DNA of 64,000 bases, from positions 682,001 through 746,000 of the forward strand of contig NZ_QXMH01000001.1 of the NCBI RefSeq assembly GCF_003568665.1. Reading direction: 5' to 3'. This stretch comes from Chitinophaga alhagiae. GTDB lineage: Bacteria; Bacteroidota; Bacteroidia; Chitinophagales; Chitinophagaceae. Each line of letters begins with the position of its first letter. Position 1 is the stretch's first letter. The position numbers and the translations under genes are program-made. Below the pieces are notes generated by a model. That model was not told where the DNA came from. It saw only the letters and a list, made by a program, of their open reading frames with translations, and did not search any database. Below, one piece after another: positions 1-9,514 of this stretch.

Positions 1-1055
1 TTCAGGTAACGGTAGCTGGATTTTGGCAGGGCTATATTCACGGTCTCCTGCAGGGACGCTGTTGCGGCGCCGGGAATAACCACATCTGTTGCAATTACCT
101 CGAAATTTGTACCATCGTTGCTGCCTGATATTTCATCAAATGCATACCATCTAATAAAGGCTTGCGTGATGTCTCTGTGACGTATTCTAAAGTAATTCAC
201 GTCCTGGGCGGTCTTCATGTCTACCGTAAAATAAATAGCCGCTCCGGAAGGCACCGTTACTTTAGTAGTAGTACCGGATGTTTTACCCGGCCTTACGAGG
301 CAGAAATTGGTGGCGAGATCACCGTCAATGGCGGCCGACAATGAATTTCCTTCCGGGTTGTTGGTGGCTATCATCAGCTCATGGGAGGCTGTCATCGTCC
401 AGCCAGCCCTTGGGTAATCGCCGCTGAAGGGCATTACCTTCACCGTTAGCGTAGCATTAACAGATGGATTTTGTATAGATGCCGCAGTGATAGTGGCCGT
501 TCCTAACGAAATGCCTTCCAGCAGGCCTTCTCCGTTTACTGAAACTACTCCCGGATCAGAAGAGGTATAATTCAATCCGTCATTTGCATCAGCCGGCGTA
601 AGCGTGATCTGGCCAGGCAAGCTGATCGTTTCTCCCTTTTTTAGCTCCAGTTCGGATGACAGGAATTGGATACCTGTAGCCGGTACAATAATTTTGTTTA
701 CCACTGTTACCGTAAATTCAACATTCTTTCCCCCTACTGATATGGTAATGGCAGCAGTACCTTCGGTATTGGCTGTTACCAGGCCATTACCATTTACTGA
801 GGCTACATCCGGGTTAGCGGAAGAAAAGTTCTCTGCCCTGTCCGTTGCATTTTCGGGCAGTACGGTCACTTTCCAGCCAACATTGAGCGTAGTGCCTTTC
901 AGCAGCGTAACGCCGTTGCCAAGCTCTTCGCTTAACGTAATACTTTCCACGCCTACTTCTCTTACCTCCGGGATATTTTTGCCGCAGCCTGCTAACAACA
1001 GGCCGAACAGCAGGAACGTAGCCGCAAATGCGAATACTCTATTATTGTTCAACAT
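1..1055 (-). CDS. Surface lipoprotein with Ig-like repeats and a discoidin-like domain (3' end outside the window)
   Basis: Read from the ATG at 1055, the protein starts with a lipoprotein signal ending in LAGC. Two bacterial Ig-like (BIG2-type) repeats follow at about residues 30-110 and 115-195, each with the pattern 'SxxPxVxSVNGxGLV/L'. From about residue 205 there is an F5/8 type C (discoidin)-like segment containing 'AIDGDLATNF'. The stop lies beyond the left edge. It is the last visible gene of the operon GH105-susC-susD-lipoprotein, 32 bp after susD. This is the usual place for a surface glycan-binding protein (SusE/F-like position). The glycan-binding role is inferred from position and domains, not from a recognised named family. 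Confidence 0.75.
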   Translation of the reverse strand, partial: MLNNNRVFAFAATFLLFGLLLAGCGKNIPEVREVGVESITLSEELGNGVTLLKGTTLNVGWKVTVLPENATDRAENFSSANPDVASVNGNGLVTANTEGTAAITISVGGKNVEFTVTVVNKIIVPATGIQFLSSELELKKGETISLPGQITLTPADANDGLNYTSSDPGVVSVNGEGLLEGISLGTATITAASIQNPSVNATLTVKVMPFSGDYPRAGWTMTASHELMIATNNPEGNSLSAAIDGDLATNFCLVRPGKTSGTTTKVTVPSGAAIYFTVDMKTAQDVNYFRIRHRDITQAFIRWYAFDEISGSNDGTNFEVIATDVVIPGAATASLQETVNIALPKSSYRYL

Positions 1056-1087
1056 ACAATTCAATTTAAAGTACATAGGTTTTTATG

Positions 1088-2923
1088 TTACCAGCCAGGA
1101 TTCTGTACAAGATTTTCACTTCTTTGCATTTCGGCCAGCGGTATAGGGAACAGATAGTTCTTACGTTTGAAGCTACGGGTCTGTACCTTTCTGCGTACAT
1201 GATATGCCACCTTGTTCCCATCAGGGGTCATACCTGTAAAGTCACCGCCCTGGCCACCCTCGCCGGGTGCATTTTCGGCTATCATCCACCGGCGTACATC
1301 GAAATAACGCTGGCCTTCGGTAGCCAGCTCTATGCGCCTTTCGTGGCGTATGGCTGCTCGCTGTAACTCCTGGTTGCCAGTTATAGCAGGGTTCAGGTCT
1401 TCCAGCTTCGGCAGACCGGCACGGTCCCGTATCAGGTTAACGTATTTCAGCACATCCGGATCTGAAGGAGACACTTCATTGAGCATTTCGGCATACAGCA
1501 GGTAAAACTCCGCCAGGCGGAAAATGATGGAAGGCCTGTACATGGAGGTTACGCCCGGAGAGCGGCCATACACCGTACGGTTCATCCGCTTGTATAAAAG
1601 ATATCCCGTAAACGGGGCGCCATCGCCTACCGAGTTGTCCGAATTGCCACCTTTGTAAAACTGCACTTCATTGTTGCTGACATGCCATTTTTTACCGGAA
1701 AAAGTAACCGTGTTATAAAAACGGGGTTCACGCCCGATATACATTTTGGAAACTTCCACGCCATCCAGCGTACCAAAACCGCTTTCGCTGTAGGAAGGAG
1801 AGGCCGGAAGAAAAGAAGTGCTTTTGGCGGGATAACCGTCCGTCATATAAAAATCATCAACAAGCTCCTGCAGTACGTGAAAGCCTCCCAGGCCAGAAGG
1901 CTCGCTCCTTGGGGTGGCGTACTGGTCAAAACCACCGCCATTATAGGCCTTCCAGGATGTGGCCGAGTTGGCCCAGATAATTTCTGTATTGTATTGCTGG
2001 AACAGTTCGTATACAGATTTGGCGGGATCGAAAGTACCGGCGTTTTTGTAAAGCTGGTACCGGCCGCCCTGCCCGGCATATTCGATGAGATCTTTACACG
2101 TCTGCACAGCTTTCTGCAGTTTGCTTTCGTCCCGGTCGGGGAACAGGCGTTTACCGTCCTTGTTCGTCAATTGTCTCCCCTCGGCAAACCCTCCGTTGAA
2201 GAGCGGGCTGGCGGCGTAGGCCCACAACTTTGCCCGAACGGCCAATGCGGCTCCTTTAGTGGGAACGGCACGATAAGATTCATTGTTGTGGTATGGCTCT
2301 TGCTCCATGCCCTGCATAGATGCAAGCAGTTCCGCATCAATAAAGTTGATCACTTCATCGAGCGAATTTCGGGGCAGGTCCAGCTCATCCGCCAAAGTCA
2401 TAGAATGGTCCACAATCGGTATGGGCCCGTAAAGCTCCATCAGATAATAGTGGTACAGCGCCCTCATAAACCGCACGTTGGCCTTGTAGCTCGCTACTTC
2501 CGGCTCGGTAAGCACGGCAGCGCCGGGGCCGCCTTCTTCAACAATGGGCTTTACCTGTTCCAGGAATATATTGGCCTGGCGGATGCTTTCGTAGAGCTTT
2601 CCCCACCTTTGCGCGGCGGAGTTGGAGGAGTTCCACTCGTTATATTTTCCCGAGTTGTTGGCCAGCCTTGTATATATCTCATCGGCGTAAGCCGTCCACG
2701 GGTTGCCCATACCGTCTGTTTCTACCCATACCATGGAATAATCGGGGCGGTTATTAAAAACCTGGGAGTACCACTTCCTTGTACGGTCCACGTTATCGAA
2801 TACCTGGGAGATATCGCTGATACCGCCAGCCAGCTCATCGGACACATCCAGGTACTTGCTGCAGGAAGTAAAATATCCCAGGAAAAAGGTTATCAAAAGC
2901 GTATTTATAATTTTTGTTTTCAT
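1088..2923 (-). CDS. SusD/RagB-family outer-membrane lipoprotein (pectin-type PUL)
   Basis: This 611-aa protein has a lipoprotein signal (FTSC) and the SusD layout: an N-terminal SusD-like helical region and a C-terminal RagB/SusD region ending in the typical 'RRWMIAEN...LFPIPLAEMQRSENLVQNPGW'-type tail. SusD proteins cap the SusC channel at the cell surface and bind oligosaccharides for TonB-driven import. It lies 193 bp after susC on the same strand. Its translation start region (2919-2935) is repeated exactly at 3051-3067 in the gap. Neighbouring GH105 and GH43 enzymes suggest a pectic (rhamnogalacturonan or arabinan) ligand. That ligand is an inference from context. Confidence 0.93.
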   Translation of the reverse strand: MKTKIINTLLITFFLGYFTSCSKYLDVSDELAGGISDISQVFDNVDRTRKWYSQVFNNRPDYSMVWVETDGMGNPWTAYADEIYTRLANNSGKYNEWNSSNSAAQRWGKLYESIRQANIFLEQVKPIVEEGGPGAAVLTEPEVASYKANVRFMRALYHYYLMELYGPIPIVDHSMTLADELDLPRNSLDEVINFIDAELLASMQGMEQEPYHNNESYRAVPTKGAALAVRAKLWAYAASPLFNGGFAEGRQLTNKDGKRLFPDRDESKLQKAVQTCKDLIEYAGQGGRYQLYKNAGTFDPAKSVYELFQQYNTEIIWANSATSWKAYNGGGFDQYATPRSEPSGLGGFHVLQELVDDFYMTDGYPAKSTSFLPASPSYSESGFGTLDGVEVSKMYIGREPRFYNTVTFSGKKWHVSNNEVQFYKGGNSDNSVGDGAPFTGYLLYKRMNRTVYGRSPGVTSMYRPSIIFRLAEFYLLYAEMLNEVSPSDPDVLKYVNLIRDRAGLPKLEDLNPAITGNQELQRAAIRHERRIELATEGQRYFDVRRWMIAENAPGEGGQGGDFTGMTPDGNKVAYHVRRKVQTRSFKRKNYLFPIPLAEMQRSENLVQNPGW

Positions 2924-3067
2924 CCGTTAATATTTATTTTTTACGGGCCGGATGACATCGAAGATGCATCGAGGTCAATAAGATTTAAACATGATCGAGA
3001 TAAACCTCGCACTAACATTCCCCTGTGATGAAGAATTTATCATGCTCCGTTTCATCCGTTAATATTT
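2919..3067 (-). repeat. Duplicated translation-initiation region between susC and susD
   Basis: A 17-bp sequence containing the susD start codon (2919-2935) occurs again at 3051-3067. Each copy is followed to the right by GGCCGGAT (2946-2953 and 3071-3078). On the minus strand the upstream copy would open a 24-codon reading frame from the ATG at 3055 that ends before susD. This may be a short duplication or a translated leader; its function is unknown. Confidence 0.6.
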
Positions 3068-3116
3068 TAAGGCCGGATAGCCTGCACTGCCAAAATGGTA
3101 ATTTTCCTGCTGAATG

Positions 3117-6100
3117 TTATAGGTTCAGCTCAAGACCGAACGTAAAAGAGCGGGACATGGGGTAGCTCATACCCTTGTTGCGGTTACCCATTTCCGGGTC
3201 CCAATATTTTACATCATCCCAAACATAGATATTGTACCCCATCAGGTACACCCTGGCCCCGCCCAGCCTGAGTTTCTGGATCAGCTCTTTTGGCAGGGTA
3301 TAGCCTATTTCAATATTTTTCAAACGAAGGAAGCTGCTGTTCCGTAACCACCAGGTATTAGGCTCTTTGTTCACGTTGTAGGAATAATGACTGTGTATTC
3401 TCGGCATAACAACGTCTTGCCGGGGGTTGTCTGCCGTCCAGCGGTCCAGAAAGGCCGTCCGGTAATTCGCTTTCTCCACTCCCCAGTTGAAAGGCCAGAA
3501 AGTACTGTTACCATCACCCAGCAAAGTAGAGGAATTGCCGGTACCCTGGAAGAAGACGCTGATATAGGCCCCTTTATACTCCGCATTTATACCAAAACCA
3601 TAATTGATCTCGGGGTTTTCGGGATGGCCTACTCCTCTTTTCCTGTCATTGTTGTCAATGATGTTGTCGTTGTTCAGGTCAGCAAATTTAATATCGCCCG
3701 GCCCCAGTGCTCCCTGCATGGATACCACGGGCAACCCCGGCTTTAGCTGGTAGGAGTAAGTGCCGTTGGCATTTTGTGTTTTGACAAAATCGTCATCTGT
3801 ATAAAGCCTCTCGGCAATATAGGCGGAACGGTCTCCCACCCGCGTACCGGTAACTGCCATCCAGGGATGGTTTTGCGGCAGCTCATCGTATTCTACAATT
3901 TTGTTGCGGGCAAAAGTGAAAGTTCCCCTGGTAGTTATCCTGACCTGGCCGATGTTATGGCTGCTTTTCAGGCTGGCGTCCACACCATGATTATCCACAA
4001 TACCATAATTTTCCCAGGGGTTGGCATGGAATCCCGCTACGGCGGAGATGGTATTGCGCTGTACCAGGATGCCCGAACGGCGGTTGTTGAAGTAGTCCGC
4101 TGTCAGCTCGATCTTGTTGTTGAAAAATCCCAGGTCAAGGCCCACATTACGCTTGTTCTCAATTTCCCAGGCAATGGTATTGTTGACGAACAGCAGGTCG
4201 TTGATGCCCGCTCCCATGCCATTGGTACCGCCTGTAGAACCAATGCCCTGGTTGAATGTATAACCGTCTGTTTTGAAGGTGGCCCGGTAAAGGAAACGGG
4301 AGCCGCCGGTATTGTCATTACCGGTACGGCCGTATGACAACCTGATCTTGGCGCTGTTCAGCACATCCTTCAGTGCTTCGGGATAGAAAGGCTCGTTGGA
4401 AACAAAATAGCTGACGCCCACGGCGGGGAAAAATCCAAACCGGTTCCCTTTCGCAAATGTTTCGCTACCGGTATACCCGAAATTCCCTTCAATAAAATAA
4501 CGATTGCCGAAAGAATAGGTGGCACGTCCCACAATGCCCTGTTTCCTGTAGGGAAGCACGCCATCGCTCCGCTGGTTCTCCTTCTGCATGTAGAGCAACA
4601 TGCCTCCTACATTATGTTTTCCGAAAGAACGCAGGTAGTTGAGCGATCCTTCCACATATATATTGCGATAGGAACTGGTACCTGTAAATTCAGGGTCTGT
4701 CAGTTGGGGGCTGCCGGAAACAGAAGTAATATAAACAAGATTGCCGTCCGCATCGCGCCCGGTGGCGTGGTAAAGGCTGGGCCAGTAGTTGCGCAGCGTA
4801 GACGCATTCCCCTCATAGTCCAGGCTGACCTTGGCATTGGCGCTCAGGCCGGGCGTAATCACCTTCAAATCCTGCGTCAGGCCTATGTTGGATTGTATCT
4901 GCGTGCTAAACTCCTTCCGGTACCCCTGGTTGTACAGCATATTGTACGGGCTGCGGTTGTTGCCATCACTTTGTATCTGGTAGGTAGCCAGGGTCCCGTC
5001 ACTGTAAATAGCGGGGAACAGGTGTGGCGGTGTATTGAGCATAAAGCCAAAAACATCATCGGGAGACCGGTTGGCGGTAAGCCTGTTAACATACTGGCCG
5101 CCAAGGTCAATATTCAGTTGAGTGGTCTTGCTTACCTTCAGGTCTATATTGCTGCGGAGGTTATACCGCTGAAAGTCAAAGTCGCTGTCATATTTGCCCA
5201 GCGGGTTTTTCTTGAACACCCCTTCCTGGTTGAAATAAGCCATTGATACAAAGTACTTGGCATTTTCCGCGCCGCCCCTGAAATTTAAAGTGTAGCGCTG
5301 GTTCTGCACATTTTTCGACAGCAGCTCGTTCATCCAGTTGGTATTTGGATACAAATCGTTATCCTCCCGGCTGCGGTATTTTTCAATCTGCTCCGCGGTC
5401 ATATAGGGGTCAAAGCCATCGTTAAACAACGCTTCATTGGCCAGTTCAAGGTATTCCCACGAATCTACGAACTCGGGCAGCCTTTGCGGACTGGCCGTTG
5501 AGTGTTCGGCACGGAAAGATATCCTGGGCTTGGATACGATCCCCCGCTTGGTGGTTACAAGAATAACGCCGTTTGCACCTTCAGCACCGTACACCGCCGT
5601 TGCCGCCGCGTCCTTCAGCACGGAAAAGGTCTCAATTTCGTCTGGTTCAATATCATTTATCTCCCGTGGTATACCATCTACCAGGATCAGAGGTTTGGAG
5701 CCTCCCTTGAAGGTGCTGATACCCCGGATCCAGAACTCCGCATCGTCCCGGCCCGGCTCCGCGGTACGCTGTATGCTGATAAGGCCTGAAAGCTGACCGG
5801 CAAGATTGCCGGTGAGATTACCGGAGGGAGACCGCAATTCCTGCGAGCTGACGGTGCTTATGGAGCTAACCATGGCCGCCCTCTTCTGCTTGCCGTAACC
5901 TACTACTACCACCTCCTCGTTCAGCAGAACATCTGGTTGAAGTATAACGTTCAAAACGCTGCTGCCATTAAATGTAGTGTCCTTTGTCAGGAAACCCGTA
6001 TAGCTGAACGAAAGCACATCCGTAGCAAGCGCGTCAATAACATAGAGCCCTTCATTATTTGCGGCAGTACCGATGCTTGTGTTCCGTATTCTCACGGAAG

Positions 6101-6311
6101 CCCCTGGCAGCGGATCTCCATCCGGCGACGTTACGCGGCCTGTAATACGCTTTTTGTTTTGTTGTGCCTCCTTCGGCACAGCAGGATTATTTTGTGAATA
6201 GGCAATACCTGTCCCCAGCAGCTGGAAGAGCACGGCAAGCGCTCCAAGACGTGGTATCCGGCACAGTGCTGAAGCACGCTGCGCGCCTTTTACTTTTAGA
6301 AATCTTCTCAT
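3117..6311 (-). CDS. SusC-family TonB-linked outer-membrane transporter (pectin-type PUL)
   Basis: This 1064-aa protein has a signal peptide ending near AYSQ and a CarboxypepD_reg-like domain at about residues 55-130 ('GRVTSPDGDPLPGASV'). The conserved 'EEVVVVGYGKQKRA' segment, a plug domain ('LILVDGIPREIND', 'VLKDAAATAVYGAEGANGVI') and a C-terminal beta-barrel follow. The family imports oligosaccharides through the outer membrane using TonB energy, with SusD as lid. It starts 50 bp after the GH105 stop, which implies co-transcription from the promoter before GH105. There is no STN domain, which fits control by the nearby two-component system instead of a sigma/FecR pair. Confidence 0.95.
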   Translation of the reverse strand: MRRFLKVKGAQRASALCRIPRLGALAVLFQLLGTGIAYSQNNPAVPKEAQQNKKRITGRVTSPDGDPLPGASVRIRNTSIGTAANNEGLYVIDALATDVLSFSYTGFLTKDTTFNGSSVLNVILQPDVLLNEEVVVVGYGKQKRAAMVSSISTVSSQELRSPSGNLTGNLAGQLSGLISIQRTAEPGRDDAEFWIRGISTFKGGSKPLILVDGIPREINDIEPDEIETFSVLKDAAATAVYGAEGANGVILVTTKRGIVSKPRISFRAEHSTASPQRLPEFVDSWEYLELANEALFNDGFDPYMTAEQIEKYRSREDNDLYPNTNWMNELLSKNVQNQRYTLNFRGGAENAKYFVSMAYFNQEGVFKKNPLGKYDSDFDFQRYNLRSNIDLKVSKTTQLNIDLGGQYVNRLTANRSPDDVFGFMLNTPPHLFPAIYSDGTLATYQIQSDGNNRSPYNMLYNQGYRKEFSTQIQSNIGLTQDLKVITPGLSANAKVSLDYEGNASTLRNYWPSLYHATGRDADGNLVYITSVSGSPQLTDPEFTGTSSYRNIYVEGSLNYLRSFGKHNVGGMLLYMQKENQRSDGVLPYRKQGIVGRATYSFGNRYFIEGNFGYTGSETFAKGNRFGFFPAVGVSYFVSNEPFYPEALKDVLNSAKIRLSYGRTGNDNTGGSRFLYRATFKTDGYTFNQGIGSTGGTNGMGAGINDLLFVNNTIAWEIENKRNVGLDLGFFNNKIELTADYFNNRRSGILVQRNTISAVAGFHANPWENYGIVDNHGVDASLKSSHNIGQVRITTRGTFTFARNKIVEYDELPQNHPWMAVTGTRVGDRSAYIAERLYTDDDFVKTQNANGTYSYQLKPGLPVVSMQGALGPGDIKFADLNNDNIIDNNDRKRGVGHPENPEINYGFGINAEYKGAYISVFFQGTGNSSTLLGDGNSTFWPFNWGVEKANYRTAFLDRWTADNPRQDVVMPRIHSHYSYNVNKEPNTWWLRNSSFLRLKNIEIGYTLPKELIQKLRLGGARVYLMGYNIYVWDDVKYWDPEMGNRNKGMSYPMSRSFTFGLELNL

Positions 6312-6361
6312 AATCGTGGATTTGATATTCTCTTTATTTTTTTTCTTTTGGTTGCTATGTA

Positions 6362-7582
6362 TCAGTTTGGCTTATCCGGACCAGACAAAGCATAGGCGCA
6401 CCACAAAAGGGCTGCCTGACCATGCAGGTCTCCTGTCCACCGCCTTCTATCCAGATAGTATTGATAATCGTTCTTCGCCCCGGTGCCTTCGCACACATTC
6501 CTGATGTCGTAGTTTGCATCGAGGTATGTCAGCAGCGCCAGCCACGCTTTTCGGGCGGCAGCGCCATATTTTTCCTGATCGAGCCAACCGTTCCTGACAC
6601 CTGTGATCAGCGCGTATGTGAACATGGCGCTCCCGGATGTTTCTTTCCATGCCGACATATTATCAATCAACTGTCCCCACATCCCGTCATTCATCTGGTA
6701 TTTCACTAACGTCGCCATCATTGCCTGATAACCCTTCATAATTCTTTCCCGGTAAACATTATAACGGGTCTCCTTGGGCAGGATACGCAGTACTTCCGCC
6801 ATCCCGACAGCCATCCAGCCATTGCCACGCCCCCAGAAAAATGGTGCGTCAGGAGCATGAAAGAACAGGCCGTTGCCACGTTGCAGCCGGTCCAGGTACA
6901 GCACCATTTCCTTTGCAGTACGCTCCATGTACCTTTCATCTCCAGTAGCCAGGTATGCCTGGGCCTGTAATGCTGTTATCATAAACATGTCATCGATCCA
7001 CAGGCGGGTCTGCCAGGAATAGCCCTCTGCGTGCCAGTCTTTTTGCGATTGCGTTGCATTGGAAGGCAACGTCCATTGCCCGTCGGCATATTTCATTCCC
7101 AGCTCCTTATACCGGCTTTCTTTTTTCCCGTTATATATCTCAAGCGGGACCGCTCCAAAAACATAATAATCCACTTTATTACCCGCGGTGGTATGCAGGT
7201 TTGGCTGCAAGTGCTTTTCAGTCGTAAATAAAGGCTCAAACTTGTTGACCAGTGCATTTTGCAGTTCCTCACTTTTGATAGCCTTTGCAAACCAGAACGC
7301 TCCCAGCCAGGCACATACATCAGGATAGGTAATATGATCGGCCGTATACTGGGAATTTACGTTCCCCCAATAGGAGGGTTTTGTCTGCAGAAAATGTTCG
7401 GCTAGTTTTACGCCTATCTTTTCAGGCTGTGCCCCTTCCGGAAAGTTTTTCAGGTCATACGCCGCGGAGTCTTTTTTTACATCCGGCCCGGGGTCTGCCT
7501 TGGGGCCGCCACTTCCTTTGCCGCAACTTGCCAGCAAAACCGAAGTGAAAAAAACGCCAGCAATTAAAACAGATATTTTCAT
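6362..7582 (-). CDS. GH105-type unsaturated rhamnogalacturonyl hydrolase (lipoprotein)
   Basis: The start at 7582 is chosen because it places a lipoprotein signal (LLASC) at the N-terminus; the in-frame extension to 7657 has no signal. The 406-aa protein is an (alpha/alpha)6 barrel with GH88/GH105 hallmarks: 'WIDDMFMI' (catalytic Asp region), 'FFWGRGNGW' and 'SGSAMFTYAL'. GH105 enzymes remove the unsaturated 4-deoxy uronic acid left at the non-reducing end by pectate or rhamnogalacturonan lyases. It is first in the operon with susC, susD and the lipoprotein. A 30-bp motif (7731-7760) and a -7-like element lie upstream. Confidence 0.88.
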   Translation of the reverse strand: MKISVLIAGVFFTSVLLASCGKGSGGPKADPGPDVKKDSAAYDLKNFPEGAQPEKIGVKLAEHFLQTKPSYWGNVNSQYTADHITYPDVCAWLGAFWFAKAIKSEELQNALVNKFEPLFTTEKHLQPNLHTTAGNKVDYYVFGAVPLEIYNGKKESRYKELGMKYADGQWTLPSNATQSQKDWHAEGYSWQTRLWIDDMFMITALQAQAYLATGDERYMERTAKEMVLYLDRLQRGNGLFFHAPDAPFFWGRGNGWMAVGMAEVLRILPKETRYNVYRERIMKGYQAMMATLVKYQMNDGMWGQLIDNMSAWKETSGSAMFTYALITGVRNGWLDQEKYGAAARKAWLALLTYLDANYDIRNVCEGTGAKNDYQYYLDRRRWTGDLHGQAALLWCAYALSGPDKPN

Positions 7583-7701
7583 ACCGCTTCCTTTATAGTT
7601 ATTATTACCCGGTTTATCATAGTATGGGCACAAGTATGGGCATAAGATCCTAGTCACCGGTCAGGCGTAGTCATACAATACATGGTGAATGCAACGCTGT
7701 A

Positions 7702-7710
7702 CAAAGGAAA
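7702..7710 (-). promoter_or_regulatory. Putative -7 promoter element of the GH105-susCD operon
   Basis: On the minus strand this reads TTTCCTTTG, one base from the Bacteroidota TAnnTTTG element. It lies exactly 20 bp from the 30-bp motif at 7731-7760. The GH43 promoter has the same arrangement. The call rests on that matched spacing. Confidence 0.5.
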
Positions 7711-7730
7711 TATATCCCGATCATAAATTC

Positions 7731-7760
7731 TGTTCAACATTTTGTCGAATCGTATCAAAT
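7731..7760 (-). promoter_or_regulatory. 30-bp regulator-binding motif, copy 1 (before GH105)
   Basis: It matches 9413-9442 at 26 of 30 positions. On the plus strand both begin TGTTCAA and share the core GACGAATCG/GTCGAATCG, then end in CAAAT. It lies 149 bp upstream of the GH105 start; copy 2 lies 143 bp upstream of the GH43 start. It is probably the binding site of the AraC-type response regulator encoded at 12727-13494. That assignment is inferred from proximity. Confidence 0.65.
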
Positions 7761-7788
7761 CACGCCCACATGATGCGTATATATGGTA

Positions 7789-9270
7789 CTACTCGCTGAC
7801 AAGGGCAAACTTCCGGAAGAGCGCCTCCGTTCCCGGCAACCCTTTCGAAACCAATCCTACACGTACCGCCCTGTCCCACGGGGGCAGAAAAGAAATATCA
7901 GCCGCCTTGACATTCAATGTTTTGAACTGCACGCCATCAGTACTGTACATAAAAGAGGCCTGTGTGTTGTTTTCAACCTTTACTTTCAGCACCAGCTGCG
8001 AAGGCATTTGGATTGCCTTTTGGGTAATTATCGCTGCTTTACCCTTCTTTAATTCTACCAGGTAAATATGATCGTTGTAGATTTTTGCATATACCATATT
8101 CTTATCATCCCCTATCAGGGCAAGTCCGGCCTGCGATGTAGATTTTTTCAGTACGGTAACTTCCGCATTATAATTCCCGGACAAAACAGAGCGGCCAAGA
8201 TACGCGCCGCAAACGGCAGGAAGGGCCTCTAGCTTTAAAGTATTTTTCGAGATAGCATACCGTACGTCCTGAAATATGCTCCAATGCCAGCTATCAGCAA
8301 GCCTGGCGGTGGAAAAATCATCAACAGTTTTGGGGGTTGTTACCAGGTCAGCATAGTTATTGCCGTTTAAGAAACGGATCCATCCATCGGGGGTAAATTC
8401 GAATTTATTCAATAAACCCTGCCGTCCGCCATAAGCCCCGCTACTTGTGCTGTACGCATGATAGAGAAAATAAAACCCGCCATCCTTTTCAACAGGTGTT
8501 CCATGACCGGGGCATTTCCAATCGGCATTGTCCGATAACACCGGATTTCCCGGAAACTTCTCCCACGGCCCGAGCAGTTCTTTTGCCCTGGCAACACCCG
8601 TTCCATAATTGCATGTCTTACCGCAGCAAGCCGCTCCTGCATACAGTGCATAGAAATAATTGTTATGCTTTATGATAGAAACGCCTTCCACCAAACCTTT
8701 TTCCCAGGGCGCATCTGCACGAAAAAGTTCTTTCTTCTCCCCTGTCAGTGCTGTTCTGTCCTCCCGCATTTCCGCGGCCCATATAGGCGTAGGCTTACCA
8801 GCACTATTCCCGTCTTCCTTCCATATCATATATAATTTACCGTTCTCATCCCGCATGGGAAAACCGTCTATTGACCCATATTCCTGGCATATAAGGGGGC
8901 CCAGGTCTTTATACGGGCCTTCAGGTTTGTCCGCCACCGCCACCGCTGTACATAAACTTCCATTTTTTTTATGAGCCGTATAATACATATATACTTTCCC
9001 GTTATCATACGTGATCTCGGGCGCCCACATATAATAATCGGCCCATACGGGCTTCTCTGTAAACACATGCCCTGCCGCTTTCCAGTTTACAAGATCTTTA
9101 GAATGATACAATGGAAAAATCGGGAACCAGTTGGAAGTGGTGCCCACGGCCCAGTATTCATCACCGATTTTTACTACTGAAGGATCAGGATGATCTCCCG
9201 GCAACACCAACTGCTGTGCTTTAGTTACAATAAAAAGAACGCACAACAGTAACGACAAAAACAAACGCAT
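7789..9270 (-). CDS. GH43-type glycosidase (arabinosidase/xylosidase-like), secreted
   Basis: This 493-aa protein has a signal peptide (cleavage near VTKAQ) and a five-bladed GH43 propeller at about residues 20-310. It shows the catalytic base Asp in 'DHPDPSV', the pKa-modulating Asp in 'GSIDGFPMRDE', and the acid Glu in 'GLVEGVSII'. A C-terminal beta-sandwich from about residue 325 to 490 resembles the accessory domain common in GH43 enzymes. The family cleaves arabinosides, xylosides or beta-galactosides; in this pectin-type PUL an arabinan or galactan side chain is likely. It has its own promoter region with the same 30-bp motif as GH105, so the two units are probably co-regulated. Confidence 0.88.
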   Translation of the reverse strand: MRLFLSLLLCVLFIVTKAQQLVLPGDHPDPSVVKIGDEYWAVGTTSNWFPIFPLYHSKDLVNWKAAGHVFTEKPVWADYYMWAPEITYDNGKVYMYYTAHKKNGSLCTAVAVADKPEGPYKDLGPLICQEYGSIDGFPMRDENGKLYMIWKEDGNSAGKPTPIWAAEMREDRTALTGEKKELFRADAPWEKGLVEGVSIIKHNNYFYALYAGAACCGKTCNYGTGVARAKELLGPWEKFPGNPVLSDNADWKCPGHGTPVEKDGGFYFLYHAYSTSSGAYGGRQGLLNKFEFTPDGWIRFLNGNNYADLVTTPKTVDDFSTARLADSWHWSIFQDVRYAISKNTLKLEALPAVCGAYLGRSVLSGNYNAEVTVLKKSTSQAGLALIGDDKNMVYAKIYNDHIYLVELKKGKAAIITQKAIQMPSQLVLKVKVENNTQASFMYSTDGVQFKTLNVKAADISFLPPWDRAVRVGLVSKGLPGTEALFRKFALVSE

Positions 9271-9383
9271 AATATCAATTTTAGTAATAGCTACGGTCCT
9301 CAGATAGCAATTCTTCCCAATTAGTAAAGCCCATCGCTATTACTCATCAGTTCTGCCAGATAACCCAGGGTAAGTAAACTTGT

Positions 9384-9392
9384 CAAAATAAA
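9384..9392 (-). promoter_or_regulatory. Putative -7 promoter element of GH43
   Basis: The minus strand reads TTTATTTTG, one base from TAnnTTTG. It lies exactly 20 bp from the motif at 9413-9442, as at the GH105 promoter. Confidence 0.5.
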
Positions 9393-9412
9393 TAAACCTG
9401 TACGAAATGCCC

Positions 9413-9442
9413 TGTTCAATATTTTGACGAATCGTGCCAAAT
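9413..9442 (-). promoter_or_regulatory. 30-bp regulator-binding motif, copy 2 (before GH43)
   Basis: It is 26/30 identical to 7731-7760. The differences are at motif positions 8, 15, 24 and 25. It is also about 70 bp upstream of the divergent sensor-kinase gene, so it may influence that gene too. Confidence 0.65.
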
Positions 9443-9514
9443 AGCCCGTACCTCATATAATAGTTTGCATAATTCTATGCCGAGGCAGGCATATTCTACT
9501 GTCATTCTTTATAT

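Noticed and set aside
1682..3028. A 448-codon plus-strand frame opposite susD
   Set aside because: It shadows a clear SusD gene and extends across its start; no domain support.
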